DNA from: Scylla paramamosain
Taxonomy: Eukaryota > Arthropoda > Malacostraca > Decapoda > Portunidae
Reading direction: 5' to 3'
Length of the DNA: 64,000 bases
Assembly: GCF_035594125.1 (NCBI RefSeq)
Contig: NC_087180.1
Location: forward strand, 14,029,115-14,093,114
Of this stretch, positions 48,155 through 61,110 are shown in pieces. The notes under the pieces were generated by a model that made no database searches, was not told where the DNA came from, and saw only the letters and a program-made list of their open reading frames with translations. The stretch's first letter is position 1, and the number at the start of each line of letters is the position of its first letter. The position numbers were made by a program, and so were the translations under genes.

Positions 48155-48970
48155 GTTATGTAAACGGAATTTTCTTTTTTTTTCTTCTTTTTACCTGATA
48201 TAGAAAACTATTTTTGGTTCTATCGAATATTTTTTTACTTTTATTCTATTTTGCATATATTTTTATGACATGCTTTCCATTAGGTTATTTTTGTACAGAT
48301 TTACACAGCTTACCACCATACGCAAACACATAGTACAGTTACACTACACGTACACTTGCAACTACATCATAAAATAAAACAAATAAAAAAAAAAGGTTCG
48401 ATCTACACCATACAACAACATTCCAATCACAATCTTTCGGTACCTTTCCATAAAACTCATTCAAAGTCAAAATACAACAGGTCACAATATTCCATCGCTA
48501 AAAATTTCATATCTCTTGTAAATGAAACGATCCTGGAGCTCAGACTACAACACCGCGGGTCACGTTGGGAGGGAAAATATTATGAATGCAGATTATGTTT
48601 TTCCTTCTATTTCATCGCGTCTGTCAGCCCGTCACTGGGAGTTATGAGTACCTGGATCACACGCCTCTGCTGGGCAAACTAATATATCTCTGTAGCTGCA
48701 GGGCGTTCAGTGGATGTGGATGTCTCTCTTTCCTTTTTGTCAACTGTTTATCTTCTACAAGGTCTTTATTTTCTTTATTCTATCTGTCGCTACTGCAGAA
48801 GTATAAGTAGCTAAATGTAACATCCAAATAACATAAAAACAGACGAGAAAAACACCAATCACAAAACAACGTGGGATTACTGGAGAGCGCAAACACACAC
48901 ACACCTTAAAATGAACGACGCCATCACGCTCCTATTTATCATATATCACGGAGCTGAGGCGATCAATCAG
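48153..48970. other. AT-rich unique sequence
   Basis: 48280-48480 is A/C-rich and G-poor. 48530-48720 is GC-mixed and non-repetitive but shows no assignable frame. Confidence 0.45.
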
Positions 48971-49160
48971 CCAATTTTCTTCGTTCCAGTAATAACAAGG
49001 CGCCTTCGCTTAATTAATTTGATGAGGTGGAGGGCGAGGATCGTTTTTAATTAGTGTAATAAGGAGGCTGGACGCGCTGGCCCGCCGGTGTATGCCAGCC
49101 ACGCCAGCCGCTCACTCGCTGATCGCCGCCCTTCACACTCAGATGAGGTAATTAATTTTG
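48971..49160. promoter_or_regulatory. Homeodomain-word-rich island
   Basis: TAATTAATT at 49011 and 49149 and TTAATTAG at 49047 lie within 150 bp, with GATGAGGT next to both outer sites and a GC-rich CCAGCC-repeat core (49078-49110) between. Pattern compatible with an enhancer, by inference only. Confidence 0.25.
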
Positions 49161-49226
49161 TTATCTTAATTTTCCGCCTTTCATTCTTCCTGTAAATCGT
49201 ATTATTTTGGGAGGATGAGTAGCAGA

Positions 49227-49230
<4 letters not shown>

Positions 49231-49313
<83 letters not shown>
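49231..49313 (+). repeat. (CT)n microsatellite
   Basis: Pure array of 83 bp. Confidence 0.98.
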
Positions 49314-49316
<3 letters not shown>

Positions 49317-50625
49317 CCTTTTTCTATACATATTAATTTCTGTTTATATACCTTTTTCTGTGTTTATTCGCGTTAATTTTTATGTAATCTACAATATATA
49401 CATACCAGCAAGCATTATTCTAATTCCACCTACACGTACATGCCATATACTTACCAATTTGTTTCATGTGAGTATCATAATCGTTCCCCGTTCCATCAGA
49501 ATCTTAGTTTACCCAAAAATTCTGCCACTCAACTCCCACGACTTGAATCTGTAAAATGTATACCAGTTTTTTTTTTTTTTTTTTTTATTTTCAACCTTCA
49601 TCAGCATCTTTCCGTTTTATATATATATTTCTTTTTTTTCCTTTTTTTTTCCCCCGTCCGCGCGTTTCTGAGTACTTGAGAGTCCTTTCCTTCCCTCCCT
49701 TTCCGTCCCTCTCATCCCGTCCCTCATTTTCTCTCACGTTTTTTATACCCAAACTTGGCAGGAATATCAAGGACTCGTTTTCTATGAGCTGAAAGGCGAT
49801 CGCACTTAAGATTACTGAAAGAGGCTTGAGGAATATGCGCGTATGGGAGTCTTAAATTCGCTCTTCATGATTTTTGGAACGTCATTGAGTCTGTAAAAAA
49901 TAATCTACATCCACTCCACTTTTTTGTTTTACTTAAGTAGGAACTCAGAACTCCGTGAGTGTTTTATTTTTCTCTCTTTCTCTCTCTTGCTTCATAAGAC
50001 TTGACCTGCTTCAGAAAAGTATTAGAACACTGAACTTAACAAACCACTTTTTTCTTATTTCTCTCTGGTTGACGTTTTTTTCTCTTTTTTTTTTTCGTTA
50101 ATGCAAAATAGCGATCTTTTTACCTTCTTTTTTTGTGTGTCCTCTGCTGGCGACCTGCACACGCGCACACACAAAAATAAAAATATATGTCTAGGAAAAA
50201 AAAAAATGTTCCGTCTTATGTGATGAATAAAACATACGCATCATGAACCGGAAGTCACTGGTCACTATGAATAATCTGCAACTCACTCGTTCACTTTCTT
50301 CTCTTTTGCTTGAGTTTGCCTTGTAATTTATTCCTTATACGCAGTGGAGGAAAACATGAGACACAAAAACATAGGAAAAAAAAGTAATCAAGATGTTTAT
50401 GATAATTAAGTGAACGGCGATAATAAATGAAGATAGGTAATGAGACGTAATGCAAGTACCAAAAAAAAAATAAAATAATGACAAGTGAATTAATAATGGT
50501 GATATAAAGGATGAGGAGGAAATGGGACTAAGATGGAAGGGGGAGCAAAACATAACTAATAACCTGTGAGAGGGAAAGATTTTAGAAGACAGATCGTGAA
50601 AAAAATACACATGATAGCAGCAGCA
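49314..50625. other. AT-rich unique sequence
   Basis: T runs at 49567 and 50080, A-rich at 50350-50500. No gene recognised. Confidence 0.5.
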
Positions 50626-50646
50626 ACAGTAATAATAATAATAATG

Positions 50647-50708
<62 letters not shown>

Positions 50709-50757
50709 CAAAAACATCTACCAGTACCACCATACCACAGCTGAAACAACCACCGCC

Positions 50758-50807
<50 letters not shown>

Positions 50808-50808
50808 C
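50626..50808 (+). repeat. (AAT)n, (CCA)n, (CAA)n arrays
   Basis: AAT at 50626-50707, CCA at 50751-50772, CAA at 50773-50808. Frames give poly-Ile, poly-Tyr or poly-Val. Confidence 0.97.
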
Positions 50809-50918
50809 GGAAATATGACTGAGCTGCATTTCTTCCTTAAAAGTTGACGGAAGGAAAAAAGTCAAACGTCACTTTCCTGTCACCACGCGTCAGTATCCGC
50901 CGGGAGGGAAAAAAGAGA

Positions 50919-50920
50919 CA

Positions 50921-50955
<35 letters not shown>

Positions 50956-51017
50956 AAGAAAAGGACATAAACAAAACAATATACAAGAGGGTGGTGGTGG
51001 TGGTGGTGGTGGTGGTG
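50919..51017 (+). repeat. (AC)n, 20-bp poly-A and (GGT)n
   Basis: AC at 50919-50934, A run at 50936-50957, GGT at 50991-51017. Confidence 0.95.
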
Positions 51018-51079
51018 TGCTAAATGTAGTGAATATTATAAGGTTCAAAACACAACTCTCCCTCACCAAAGCCTCACCC

Positions 51080-51880
51080 TTATGGTTCTCTTAATTTCCT
51101 GTGGTTTCCTTTATCGTCCCCTTTTCCCATCTTCTCCCATACCTCTCTTCCTTCTTTTTCTTTCTTTCTATTTTACTTCCTTGAATTATCATATTTTGTC
51201 TTTCACGTTTTCTTTATATTTTTTATTTCTTCCTTTTCCAATTCTCTTTCTCTTCTGTGTCCTCTTTATTCTTGAACCTCTCTTTATTCTTTCTTTCTGT
51301 TAATCCTTATTTTTTCTTCTCTCTACATCCTCTTTTTTTTTCTCTCTGTCTATTTATTTACGTTTATCAATTATTCTTTTTCTATATCCTCTTCACCGTC
51401 TGTCTTTTATTTTCCTCTTCATTGTTTATATTTTATTTTCTTCTTCATTTCTCAAATATTCGTTTTTCCTCGTCCTCTTCCACTTTCTCGATCTTCTGTT
51501 TGTTTTCAGCTTACATTTCTCCTCCTCCTCCTCCTCCTCCTCCTCCTCTCCTATTTTTCTCCTACTTCTTACTCCATTTCTTGTTTTCTTCTTTTATCCA
51601 TATTTCTTTTCTGTTTTCTCCTTTATTCTCCTATCTCTTCTATTTCTTGTTCCTATTTTTCCTCTTTCTTACCCAATTTTTCTCCTTCTCCCTTCATTCT
51701 TTTTCCTTCCTGTCTTACTGGATCTCTTTTCCTCTTCCTCTTCCTTTTCCTCTATGTTTCTCACTCGATCTCTTATTCTTCCTTCTCTTTCACCTCCCTT
51801 TCCTGTTCCTCAGCTCTCTTCTCCTATTTTTCCTTGTTTCCTCCTCCTCCTCCTCCTCTTCCTCCTCCTTCCACAGCCCC
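51080..51880 (+). repeat. 800-bp polypyrimidine block
   Basis: Nearly all T+C with TTTTCTTC, CTCCT words and (CTC)n at 51521-51548. The 226-codon Phe/Ser/Leu frame on the plus strand is compositional. Confidence 0.85.
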
Positions 51881-51972
51881 GTCAAGGATAATCATAAATT
51901 TGACGCGTCCTTTGAGTCAGACGGCATCCTGTGTTAGGAAGGTGTTTTGGAAGAGTGCTGAGTGCTGATAGG

Positions 51973-52235
<263 letters not shown>

Positions 52236-52339
52236 AACACAACAACTTGAACCAAAACTCAACAAAGTCCTCAACTTGCTTCAGACAGCGAGTATTAGCA
52301 CGGTAACTTTTTTGAACAGAGGGAAAGAGTAGAGAGCAC

Positions 52340-52343
<4 letters not shown>

Positions 52344-52380
<37 letters not shown>

Positions 52381-52645
52381 AGTAGTGTCCGGCCCAGTTA
52401 CTCTTCTACTCTCCCTTTTACACAAGAACCCGCCACCTTTTACCTTTATCCCGATGCGTGGGTGGGAGGAAAAGCTGTTAGAGGAGGAGGAGGAGGGATC
52501 GAGAAGAGAAGTGAGGAGGGAAAGGAGGATACGAAAACAGGAGGAAAGAAAGGGAGAGAGACCTTGTTCCATACCTCAACCCTGGACCTTCCTTTTCTCC
52601 TCCTCCTCTTTCTCCTCCTTCCTCCTCCTCCTCCTCCTCCTCCTC
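52344..52645. repeat. (GA)n, GAGG tract and (CTC)n
   Basis: GA at 52344-52379, purine tract at 52465-52560, CTC at 52590-52645. The purine and pyrimidine parts are opposed. Confidence 0.9.
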
Positions 52646-53040
<395 letters not shown>

Positions 53041-53308
53041 AAAAGCAAAAAAAAAGTGTAAAACCCGTACCTTATCTGAGAGGAGGAGTGAGGAGGAAAA
53101 GATACCAAGACGACCCACTAAAGGGGTGAGGGTGAGGAGTTTGGGAGCAAGTCTGAAGTGTATTAGGTCCTGAGAGTGTGGTGTGGCAGGCTGGTGAGGC
53201 TGAGGGGAGCTGAGGGGGGGCAGTGAGCAAAGTTTTTCCCCCGCGAGGATCTCAGATTAAGACGTGAAGATCGATGTAATCTATTTGCGGCGCTGGACTG
53301 GGAGGGAA

Positions 53309-53310
<2 letters not shown>

Positions 53311-53366
<56 letters not shown>

Positions 53367-53411
53367 AAGAGAGAGAGAGGAGAGAGAGGAGAGAGAGAGA
53401 GAGAGAGAGAG
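53311..53411 (+). repeat. Interrupted (GA)n
   Basis: GA array with GGAG and GAAG interruptions spaced 9-17 bp. Confidence 0.97.
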
Positions 53412-53760
53412 GAAGGAAAGGAGGGAGGGGACGGAGAATCCTGCTTAGTGGAGGGGAACTTAGGCAAGAAGGTACACTGGGAGATGCAAAGGACGTAACC
53501 CCGCGCAGACAAGATTAAGCCGTGATTGGATCCGCCTCGACTTGCAGCGTTAGTGAGGCGATGAGAGGAGCAAGATTTGAAGGTCTTTAAGGTCTTGACT
53601 CATCTTGCTCCTCGTGATGCCTGGTGCCTGCCCTCGCCTCTCCTGCCTCCACCTGCTTGTCAGTCAGAGCAGGATTCGAAAGTTATTAAGATTTTTTACC
53701 TCGTGTGCCTTGAGATTGAGGGAAAGCGGTAACTTCAGTGTTTGTTATTTAACTATTGAC
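53412..53760. other. Unique sequence
   Basis: No gene recognised. The open frame entering the next minisatellite starts here. Confidence 0.45.
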
Positions 53761-54060
53761 TACCTGTGTTACCTGTCCTGCATTACCTGTCCCACCTTAC
53801 CTGTCCTGCATTACCTGTCCCGCCTTACCTGTTCCTGCATTACCTGTCCTGCATTACCTGTTCCGCCTTACCTGTCCTGCCTTACCTGTACCGCCTTACC
53901 TGTCCTGCCTTACCTGTCCTGTCTTACCTGTCCCGCCTTACCTGTCCAGCATTACGCGTCCCACCTTACCTGTCCTGCCTTATCTTTCCTGCCTTACTTG
54001 TCCTGTCTTAATTATCCCGCCTTATCTGTTCTGCCTTGTTTCTTTCGTCCTGCTTCCCTG
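53761..54060 (+). repeat. 15-bp minisatellite TTACCTGTCCTGCC(A)
   Basis: About 20 imperfect copies of TTACCTGTCCYGCMT over 300 bp, decaying to TTATCTTTCCTGCC and TTATCTGTTCTGCC at the right. Unit lengths near 15 bp keep all frames open, producing a 216-codon Leu/Pro/Cys frame that I reject as a gene. Confidence 0.95.
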
Positions 54061-54362
54061 CACAGCGTCAACTATTCACTGGATGTTCTAACGTTTAATT
54101 CTTACTTGCCCTTATGTGAAATATGTGATTATGTCGTTTTCCTCAGTTCACGGGCAAATACGATAACGATGAATATAACGAAAAGTCTCATGTATACGAA
54201 GTTAAAGGGGATTCGTGATCGTTGCTTTTTGCCATTAGGAAAAAAGCTGATGTGATGAATAATAAATTGGTAATGATAATACTAGATAATGATACTTAGA
54301 ATAGGCCTTACTACATTATCCGCGTGTTTGTCTGACTGCAGCCGCTTTAGAGATTAACTTGC

Positions 54363-54363
<1 letters not shown>
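54061..54363. other. Unique sequence
   Basis: AT-rich at the end. No gene recognised. Confidence 0.5.
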
Positions 54364-54397
<34 letters not shown>

Positions 54398-54440
54398 CAA
54401 TAATAATAATAATAATAATAATAATGATAATCATAATAAA
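54364..54440 (+). repeat. (AAT)n array
   Basis: AAT units with one CAA break. Confidence 0.96.
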
Positions 54441-54514
54441 TACGCATCTCTGTCCTGAAAGCAAACTAAACGAAGATTGAAATTTATATGACCTCCATGC
54501 CAGTCACTTGCAAG

Positions 54515-54670
54515 ATCACACACCCTCACACGCCCACTCCACGCTCTGCCGCAATACCGTCACGCACACCACCACACCACACAGTCACACAGTCACTCCA
54601 CCTGAACACCGTCACATTCCACCACCACCACTACCACCACCACCATCCTCACCCCCACCCCCACATACCC
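54515..54670 (+). repeat. C/A-rich degenerate (CAC)n tract
   Basis: CAC, ACC and CCCA words with very few G residues. Confidence 0.75.
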
Positions 54671-54796
54671 CTCCACTCTTCCACCCAATCTCGCTAACCA
54701 GACATAATTTTAACGAGGACTGAGGTAAATGATCCTGGTGGTCTCCTTCATGTCAGGAATTTCGCGTCATTTTCACGTCACTTTCACTTGGAGGCG

Positions 54797-54897
<101 letters not shown>

Positions 54898-55815
54898 CAT
54901 TCTCATGAACGTTAGCATCAAGAGGTTTTCCTCTTATATCTCAGCCGTTCAAGTTTAAGATCAAGAAAATATATTCATAATGTTATATCGTTTCTGTCTG
55001 AATTCTTATTTTATATATAGTTGTTTTGCTTTTGTATTGCATTCTTAAAACGAAATTCTAAGTAATAGAAATCTAATGAAAGCAGTTCCATATTAAATTT
55101 TCTCGAATGGTATATTGCAGAGCTTAGCAGCATTTTTTTTTTTTTCATTAATAGTATATTCGTTGTCTTATGCAACTGAAGGTCAAAGAAAAGAAAGAAA
55201 AAAACATGCCATTCTATCCCAGATTGAGGAAAAAAATGCATGTTTTGTTATATTTTTTTAAGCAAATTTATGTTATAAAGTTTCATTCCACTAAACTTTC
55301 ATCAATAACCTACATTTTCTTAATAATAAAAAAAAAAATCATGTAGAGAAAAAATAAACATTTTAACCTGAGCTTAAAGTAAACTATAGTTGTCTATTGA
55401 TATTCTGAAAACATACTTATTAATTAATATTTATTCTGAGGAACATTTACCAGTAACTTTCTATTCTTATGAAACCTTAAGATCGAAGGAAAAGAGAAAT
55501 GACAAAAAGAAGAAAAACGTCTACCCTAAACCTCTTAAAAAGTATACTTGTTTATTAATATTCTCAAAACAAGCCAGTCATTTATTCTTTATCCCGTGGA
55601 ACATTTATCATTAACCCTATCGTCATCAAAGGAAAGGCGACATTTCATCACAAACTCAACCAAAGCTCAAGGAAAGGCAAAGTCCACATTCCAGGTGAGA
55701 GGAGGGAGAGCAGAGAGGGGAGAGCAGAGAGGGAGTGTAACGGCGCCTTTTAAAAAAATTACCTGGGCTTGGGGATGTCATTTTCTCTTCCCTGTTAGTC
55801 TATCACGTACCTGAC
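54898..55815. other. AT-rich unique sequence
   Basis: A loose three-fold resemblance is visible around 55280, 55440 and 55605 (GGAACATTTA with CATTAACC- or CAGTAAC-type text), suggesting a decayed tandem repeat of about 150-165 bp. No gene recognised. Confidence 0.45.
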
Positions 55816-56306
55816 CTTGAACTTACGCAGCCCTTCACCTCCCTCCTCTCCTCCTGCCCGTTCCCTTCCACCTCTCCTTGTTTTCTCTCCTCTTCCCTTT
55901 GTTGTCTTCTATTCTTTTCCTTTTTCCGGTTGTTTTCTTTTGTTACAGTCGTGTTTCCTTTTCCTTTTCTTTATTTTCCTTTTCTCCTTCGTTGTCTTTT
56001 GCCTTCCTTTCTTCCGGGTGTTTTCCTTGTTACTGTCTTGCTTCTTTTCTTTCTTTCTTATTAGGGTTTTTTTTTTCGTTTCCTTCCTTGTCTCCTTTGT
56101 TTCTTGGCTAATTCATTTACATTCTTTTCCTCACGTCTCATTACCTCACTTTCTTTCCTCTTATTCTGATATTTCTAATCTATTTCCTCTTCCTCTTCTT
56201 TCACATCCACTCCTCCCAAGTCATTCTATCTTGAAAAACAAAATTATTTCTTCCATTCGTCTCCACCATTCAATTTATTCACATTTCTCGAGTAGCACCA
56301 TCAGTA

Positions 56307-56347
<41 letters not shown>
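55816..56347 (+). repeat. Polypyrimidine block ending in (AGT)n
   Basis: T+C-rich from 55826 to about 56290, then AGT trinucleotides at 56309-56347. The 178-codon Phe/Ser/Leu frame is compositional. Confidence 0.85.
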
Positions 56348-56520
56348 AGATAGCAAGTGTACACCACCTATCATTCAAATAAATATATATCTCTTAACAA
56401 AATTAAAATAAATAAATAAATAAAAACACATTTCCCACCGTAATAAACTTTTTTCGACTTCCGACTTCACGGACATCAATAATTAAGAAAAAAAAAGAGA
56501 AAAAAAAAGCAATATGTTTC

Positions 56521-56950
56521 TTGAGACTCGAGGCGGGAGGCTACACGTTAGATAAGGAGGGAGGGAGAAAGACGTGCCTGGGGAGGGAAGTTATCGTGAA
56601 GGAAAGGAGGGAATGTCGGAGGGAGGGAGGGAGGGAAGAAGGTGGACATGGAGATAGGGAGGTGGGAGGGAATGGCGAGGATAGAGAAGAGGAAAGAAGG
56701 TAAGGAATGAGGAAGGGAAATGCACAGGCAGAGACAAGGAAGGAAGGAAGAGGAGGAAAGAAAACAAATAAATGAAGAGGAAAAGGAAAGTAATGGAATT
56801 AAAGCAAGAATAACAAAATCGAGAACAAGTAGAACAAGGAAAATATAGTTAGGAAAAACAAGACTGAGAATAAGAATGAAAAAGAAAAACAAGAAAATAA
56901 GTAAGAACAAGAACAAATAAAAAAAAACAAGAATAAAAAATAAGAAATAA
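56521..56950 (+). repeat. Polypurine block
   Basis: G/A-rich, with GGGAGGGAGG at 56610-56640, then AACAAGAA words. The minus-strand Phe/Leu/Val frame is compositional. Confidence 0.8.
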
Positions 56951-57070
56951 AATAACAGCAACAACAACATAACCACAATCTTCGCTATCCCCACCACCAC
57001 CACTACCAACAGCAACAACAACAACAACAACCACTGCAACACCACCAACACCATCACCACAACCGAACCA
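56951..57070 (+). repeat. (CAA)n/(CCA)n tract
   Basis: Mixed ACA and ACC trinucleotides. Confidence 0.9.
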
Positions 57071-57300
57071 CAACAAAAAACAAAAGCAATCACCAGACAC
57101 ACCCTCTCTCCCAACCCAATCCACCCCAAAGGAAGGAAAAAAAAAAAAAAAAAAAAAAAGATCGAGACACAGACAGGACACTTTAGTACGTACACAAAAT
57201 GATACCGCCAGTTTTTCCCCAGGGCTCGGGGGCCAGAAGCGATATATTTCCGTCACACAAAAGTAACGAAAAACCCAAAAAACTGTGTCGTTTACTCTGA
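57071..57300. other. Unique sequence with 21-bp poly-A
   Basis: A run at 57138-57159. No polyadenylation context or coding sequence recognised next to it. Confidence 0.5.
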
Positions 57301-57870
57301 TAACACGAGACAGCCGAGGAGATGGAGGCTCGCGGGATGAGAGAGGGAGGGGAAAAAAGGGAGGAGAAGAAAGACTTGAAGGAACTTTAAGAGGGAGGAC
57401 AAGAGGAAAGAGGTGATAGGGAGGCTTTGGGGACGTGGTGAGGACACTGCAAAGGAAGGAGGAAGAGGCGGAGATAGATTAGAATGACTGGAGGAAGAAA
57501 TTGTAAAGGAAAAGGAGGAGGAGATAGATTAGAAGGATCTGAATAAAAGGAGAACGAAGTGTGATATGGGGAGAGAAAAGAGAAGGAAAACGGGGAATGA
57601 CCGAGAAATGGAGAAAAGGAATGGAAATGAAGAGGAAGAGATAAATTAGGATCAGAATCAAAGGTGAAAGGCGTGTGAGGTGGGGGAGAAAAGGGAAAGA
57701 AACGGGTAATAATAGAGAGACGAACTAGAAGGAATGGATAGAAGGAATAGGAAGGCTGGTGTGGGTATTCGTGCCCTTAAAAGAGGAAATGAAATGGTAA
57801 GGAGGAGGAAGAAGGTGGAGAGTGTGGTGGTGGTGGCGGTGGTGACGGTGGTGGTGATGGTGAAAGGGAA
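57301..57870 (+). repeat. Polypurine block with internal repetition
   Basis: GATAGATTAGAA occurs at 57472 and 57522, with GGAGGAAG text between (about 50-bp step). GGT units at 57822-57864. Confidence 0.7.
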
Positions 57871-58277
57871 AACAGGAAGTGATGTCTAGATTCGTGAATA
57901 TTAAATGGGAAATCGCTTTAAATTTTTAGAAATGTAACAAAAAAATAAATAAATAAATGAACGATGAAAACTAAATAAATATATAACCAATGTCTTTAAA
58001 TTTTCAGGAATGTAACAAATAAAAATACCCAACAACCTTGAAAACTAAATAAATATGAATAAAAGTCGTATTTTCAGTCACAGTTCTTACGTAAAACTTT
58101 CATATATAAAGCATAAAGAAGAAATTGGAGCCATAACTGTGTACAAAATATATCTCGGGATTATAGTAAAAAAAAAAGTTTCCAGACCGTGTACAATGTT
58201 ACGAGCTGTGAGTGGTCGTGAAAAGTTATATTTGGGACAACTTGTGACGTAATACAGTAAGATCGATGACCCCTGTG
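57871..58277. other. AT-rich unique sequence
   Basis: A short duplication: CTTTAAATTTT(C/T)AG(G/A)AATGTAACAAA occurs at about 57913 and 57992 with similar GAAAACTAAATAAATAT downstream, period near 79 bp. Confidence 0.6.
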
Positions 58278-58296
58278 TTGTGCGGAGCTGAGACGG

Positions 58297-58361
<65 letters not shown>

Positions 58362-58438
58362 ACCATTAAAAACAGAAAAATAAGAACAAATTAGATAACA
58401 AACATTATGGAATCTAAATAAATGTGAGATTAGATGGT

Positions 58439-58513
<75 letters not shown>

Positions 58514-58567
58514 TCCTCCCACCATGAAAAATAGGAACCAGATAGCAAACACACGAGAATTTAAATA
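58278..58567 (+). repeat. Tandem duplication (147 bp) carrying (TG)n in each copy
   Basis: Each copy has a GAG-x-T-GAGAnGGTA-type lead, a TG array (58300-58361 and 58441-58511), a CCACCATnAAAAA part, and ends AATnTAAATAAA at 58411 and 58558. The microsatellite was copied with its flanks. Confidence 0.85.
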
Positions 58568-58807
58568 AACAAACACTGAAACACTTGTCCAACAGAAATC
58601 TCAGACACTGAAGCACTAAAGAAAATGAACGAAGCTGGAAAAGAAAAATAATCAGAGTAGAGAAGAGAAACAAAATCACAAAACAATAGTGACAAAGGAG
58701 ATAACGAACGAGAGAGGGGAAGAATCACAGAGACGGAGAGAAAGGGGAGAACAGAAGGAAAAGGCGAAAATAGCGAGGGGAGTGGAATAATTGAGTAAGA
58801 TAAGGCA

Positions 58808-58890
<83 letters not shown>

Positions 58891-59405
58891 GTAGGTGAGG
58901 AAAAGACGACTGGAAAAGGGAGAGAAAAATAGAGTTAATAGAAGAAGAAAAAGAAGATCAAGAACAAGAAACGAAAAAAAAGAAAAGAAAAATAACAACG
59001 AAAGAAAAATAAAGAAAAAAAGTATGACAGAAATTTAAAGGAGAGACAGAAGTAGAAAAAAAGAAAGCAAAGAAGAAACTAAGAAACAGGGAGGGGGAAC
59101 TGATATAATTCGTGACATTTCCCTTACCAATTACTGGCCGCCAGATGGAGATACGAAGAGGAGCAGGAGGAGGAAGAGGAAGAGGAGGAGGGAGAGGAGG
59201 ACGGAGCAGGACGACATGTGGAGGTAGATGGGCTGATGGGAGGCAGATAAAAAGGAGAGGAAAGGAAATGAAAACGGGAAGCAGTTGGGTGACTTAACGT
59301 AAACAAGAGGAGGAAAGAGTTTGCCTTGAATATTAACTACGAAAATCAATGGAAACCAAATTGAAGGGGAAAAAACGCCTTAGGGGAAAGATATAGGAAT
59401 GTACC

Positions 59406-59466
<61 letters not shown>

Positions 59467-60268
59467 GAGAGAGAGAGACAAGGGAGCTAAATTATAACAC
59501 TTTATTACGTGAAAGATGAAGTAAATTTCTTATATGTATGATACAGATACATTCAGTTCTTTGTATTTATTAAGAGAAAAATGGATATAAAATACATGTC
59601 CGAAAGAAGAAGAAGAAGAAAAGGACAAGAGAAACAACAACAACAACAACAACAACAATAACAACAACAACTGATGATGAGAATGTTGATGATGCTGAGG
59701 AGAAAGAGAAAGAGAGAGGAGGAGGAGGAGAAGGAGGCATCAGTAAGAAGATAAGAGGAAGAGAAGGTATCAAGAGGGCAACAGTTTAGACCTCTTCTCC
59801 ACTTCCTTCACTTCCTCTGTATTGATTGTCCCGGCCAGCCTGCGGAGAGAGGGAGCGGCACGAGGCAATGAAGAAAGAGACATGAGGAGAGAGAGAGAGA
59901 AGAAACCGGAGCTATAAATAAATGGAAAAATAAAATGAAGAAAAATTAGAGGTGAACAAATGGAAAATAAATGGAAGGAGATGAAAATATAGAGCTAAGA
60001 ATGACGGAAAAAAAAAGCTGAAATTAGGAAGATGAAAAGAGAATGATAGGTAATAAGGATAATGAAGTCGGAAAATCTAAGAAAAATAAGTATTGGGAAT
60101 AATGATAAAAGGAATAAAGGAAGAAAGAAAAAATATATCTTGTCAAATCAGGAGAAAAGAGAAGAAATGCGACTAACAAAAAGAGGCAGAAAATAAAGGA
60201 AATAGCAGATTCTGATAAAAGAAAGGAGGGAAAAACAAACACTAATAACAGACACAAGACAAACACGG

Positions 60269-60341
<73 letters not shown>

Positions 60342-60700
60342 CGATAACAGGAGGCATAAAGCAATAAAAATACGCTATAAACGAGGGAACAGAGAAGAGG
60401 CAATAACGAGGGGACCAAAAGTGTAAGGAAAAATAGAACACGATAAACGAAGGAAGAGAGAAAGGAGATGATGAAGATAATAACCAAGAGGAGGCTGAAA
60501 CGAGCATGTGAAAGAGATAAAAACTTGTAGATTAATAAAGATAAGGAAGTTTACAGAATACAATAAAGATAAACTAAAGATATAAAGGCGGTGTTTCATA
60601 AAAGGGGTAGATTGTAGTTATAAAAGTATACGAGAAGGTATGAAGGTATTAAGGAAAAAAAAAAAATTGGTAATAGGAAAAATGAAACTAGGTCGAGGAT
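58568..60700 (+). repeat. 2-kb polypurine domain with nested (GA)n and (CAA)n
   Basis: Largely A+G. Contains GA arrays at 58811-58887, 59409-59479 and 60268-60341, GAGGAAGAGG at 59155-59212 and CAA at 59632-59671. Minus-strand Leu/Ser/Phe frames are compositional. 59210-59400 and 59800-59860 are more mixed. Confidence 0.8.
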
Positions 60701-60900
60701 AATGACGGGTTTATCCTCAGCTTGATAAGTAGATCCGAATGGAGAAATATTACTGACTTTATGATATTTCAGTTGCCATGAGAGGATCGGATCAAGTTAA
60801 GATGATCCTTTTGGTTATGAAGGAGTTATGAAGCAATCTATAATAATTTCTGTACCTTGTTCACTATTTTGTAAGTTTGTAATTGAAATGGTTAACTATT
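60701..60900. other. Unique sequence
   Basis: Nothing recognised. Confidence 0.5.
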
Positions 60901-60927
60901 ACTACTACTGTTACTAGCTAACTATCG

Positions 60928-60961
<34 letters not shown>

Positions 60962-61110
60962 ACTACTACTCTCTCTCTCTCTCTCTCTCTCGACTCTCTC
61001 TCTCTCCTCTCTACTCTCTCTCTTCTTCTCTCCTCTCTCTCTCTCTCCTCTCTCTCTCTCTACTCTCTCTCCTCTCGTCTACTCTCCTTCTCTCTCTCTC
61101 TCTCTCTCCC
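60901..61110 (+). repeat. (ACT)n then broken (CT)n
   Basis: ACT units at 60901-60968 with TGTTACTAGC interruptions, then CT with frequent A, G and CC breaks to 61110. The breaks (CGACTC, CTACTC) look like ACT-CT hybrids or read errors at an array boundary. Confidence 0.93.

Noticed and set aside
53605..54255. 216-codon plus-strand frame
   Set aside because: Most of it is the 15-bp minisatellite, whose unit length is a multiple of three, so the frame stays open by construction.
57138..57160. Poly-A run as a possible retroposed mRNA tail
   Set aside because: No coding-like sequence, polyadenylation signal arrangement or target-site duplication visible beside it.
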